From Gorillibacterium sp. (GTDB taxonomy: Bacteria > Bacillota > Bacilli > Paenibacillales > NBRC-103111): a stretch of 6,902 nucleotides of DNA. Location of the stretch: contig JACMJI010000236.1 in the NCBI GenBank assembly GCA_014380705.1, forward strand, positions 1 to 6,902, in the 5' to 3' direction. The first letter of the stretch is position 1, and the number at the start of each line of letters is the position of its first letter. Shown in pieces: positions 6,572 through 6,902 of this stretch. The notes under the pieces are model-generated. The model saw only the letters and a list, made by a program, of their open reading frames with translations, was not told the DNA's origin and ran no database searches. The position numbers were made by a program, and so were the translations under genes.

Positions 6572-6612
6572 AAGAAAAACCGCTTGGGGAAAACACTCAT
6601 GCGGTTTTTCTT
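6572..6612. terminator. rho-independent terminator downstream of the micro-ORF, probably bidirectional
   Basis: Perfect 12-bp inverted repeat: AAGAAAAACCGC (6572-6583) and GCGGTTTTTCTT (6601-6612), with a 17-base loop. The GC-rich inner part followed by T-rich arms on either strand is typical. It would end the micro-ORF transcript and could also block minus-strand read-through from the right into the exporter promoter. Confidence 0.85.
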
Positions 6613-6781
6613 GCGTTGTGCTGTCAGTGTCCTACCTTCCCCTAGACAGACTTTCCCCTTTACTCAAAGTCAATTCACGGATTTATGACTCCATTTCAGC
6701 AAGATTTAGTGAGTTTTGCTTCAGGAATAAGGAATATAGGTTCACTAATTCATTGGAGCTGGTTACTTACCGGACCTATTT
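6613..6781. other. intergenic stretch without a credible gene
   Basis: No ORF here has a ribosome binding site or recognisable protein. Short inverted pairs are present: AGCAA 6698-6702 with TTGCT 6716-6720, TTAGTGA 6706-6712 with TCACTAA 6742-6748, and ATAGGT 6736-6741 with ACCTAT 6774-6779. They are overlapping or nested and individually short, and may be the decayed left part of the repeat that follows. Confidence 0.5.
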
Positions 6782-6862
6782 TAAATCCCACATTTCCACT
6801 GGTCGGCGCGGGCGCGCGGGGATGATTTTGTGGGATTTAGCGATCATTTTGATCGCTAAATC
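6782..6862. repeat. two overlapping inverted repeats sharing a central arm
   Basis: Repeat 1: TAAATCCCACA (6782-6792) with TGTGGGATTTA (6829-6839), a perfect 11-bp pair enclosing a GC-rich loop. Repeat 2: GATTTAGCGATCA (6834-6846) with TGATCGCTAAATC (6850-6862), a perfect 13-bp pair with a 3-base TTT loop. The two use the same bases 6834-6839, so only one can form at a time. There is no U-run after the second hairpin, so it is not a standard terminator. It may be a dispersed palindromic element or a structured leader of a gene right of the window. Confidence 0.75.
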
Positions 6863-6902
6863 GGCGCTGGAGGGCGCTCGGCAAGGGTAAACTCTTATCT
6901 GC

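Noticed and set aside
6782..6862. CRISPR-like or insertion-sequence end
   Set aside because: There is no regular spacing of repeats, no transposase remnant and no target-site duplication visible nearby.
6510..6890. 126-codon plus-strand open frame at the right end
   Set aside because: It runs through the rho-independent terminator and both palindromes, begins at a GTG without a ribosome binding site, and its protein shows no family-like pattern or domain.

Overview
The window looks like chromosomal DNA of a Gram-positive, endospore-former-type Firmicute, most likely Paenibacillus or a close relative. This is an inference from protein style, strong purine-rich ribosome binding sites, sigma-A-like promoter hexamers and moderate GC content. 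No rRNA or tRNA, insertion sequence, integrase or CRISPR array is visible.

Layout: (1) Positions 1-1301 (+) hold the C-terminal part of a large multi-spanning DUF2339-type membrane protein whose start lies left of the window. (2) A strong bidirectional hairpin terminator (about 1333-1378) separates it from a convergent five-gene block on the minus strand. (3) That block reads, in transcription order, membrane fusion protein/adaptor (6239-5364), MacB-type ABC ATPase (5367-4672), MacB/FtsX-type permease (4679-3501), a 141-base gap holding a long imperfect hairpin, OmpR/PhoB-family response regulator (3359-2685) and HAMP histidine kinase (2688-1378). The first three genes overlap at their ends (4 and 8 bases) and the regulator and kinase overlap by 4 bases, so translational coupling is likely. 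(4) Positions 6240-6428 form a divergent promoter region. It has a good minus-strand -10 (TATAAT) with no good -35, a tandem GTTCA direct repeat at 11-base spacing covering the -35 zone, and a good plus-strand promoter right beside it. (5) The plus-strand promoter appears to drive a small unit: a 19-codon acidic micro-ORF (6429-6488) with a strong ribosome binding site, ending in a terminator (6572-6612). (6) Positions 6613-6902 have no credible gene but carry two sizeable inverted repeats that compete for the same central arm.

How it works together (inference): the kinase senses an envelope or antimicrobial signal through its roughly 105-residue extracytoplasmic domain and phosphorylates the regulator at Asp52. 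The regulator binds the 11-base-spaced direct repeat and activates the transporter operon, including its own genes. The transporter is a tripartite MacAB/YknXYZ-like pump. Its adaptor is unusually short and has no alpha-helical hairpin between the two lipoyl halves, consistent with a single-membrane host that has no TolC partner.

The least ordinary points are the hairpin-less adaptor, the divergent micro-ORF sharing the putative operator, the structured 72-base element between transporter and regulator genes, and the mutually exclusive inverted repeats at the right end. None of these proves a new system from sequence alone.
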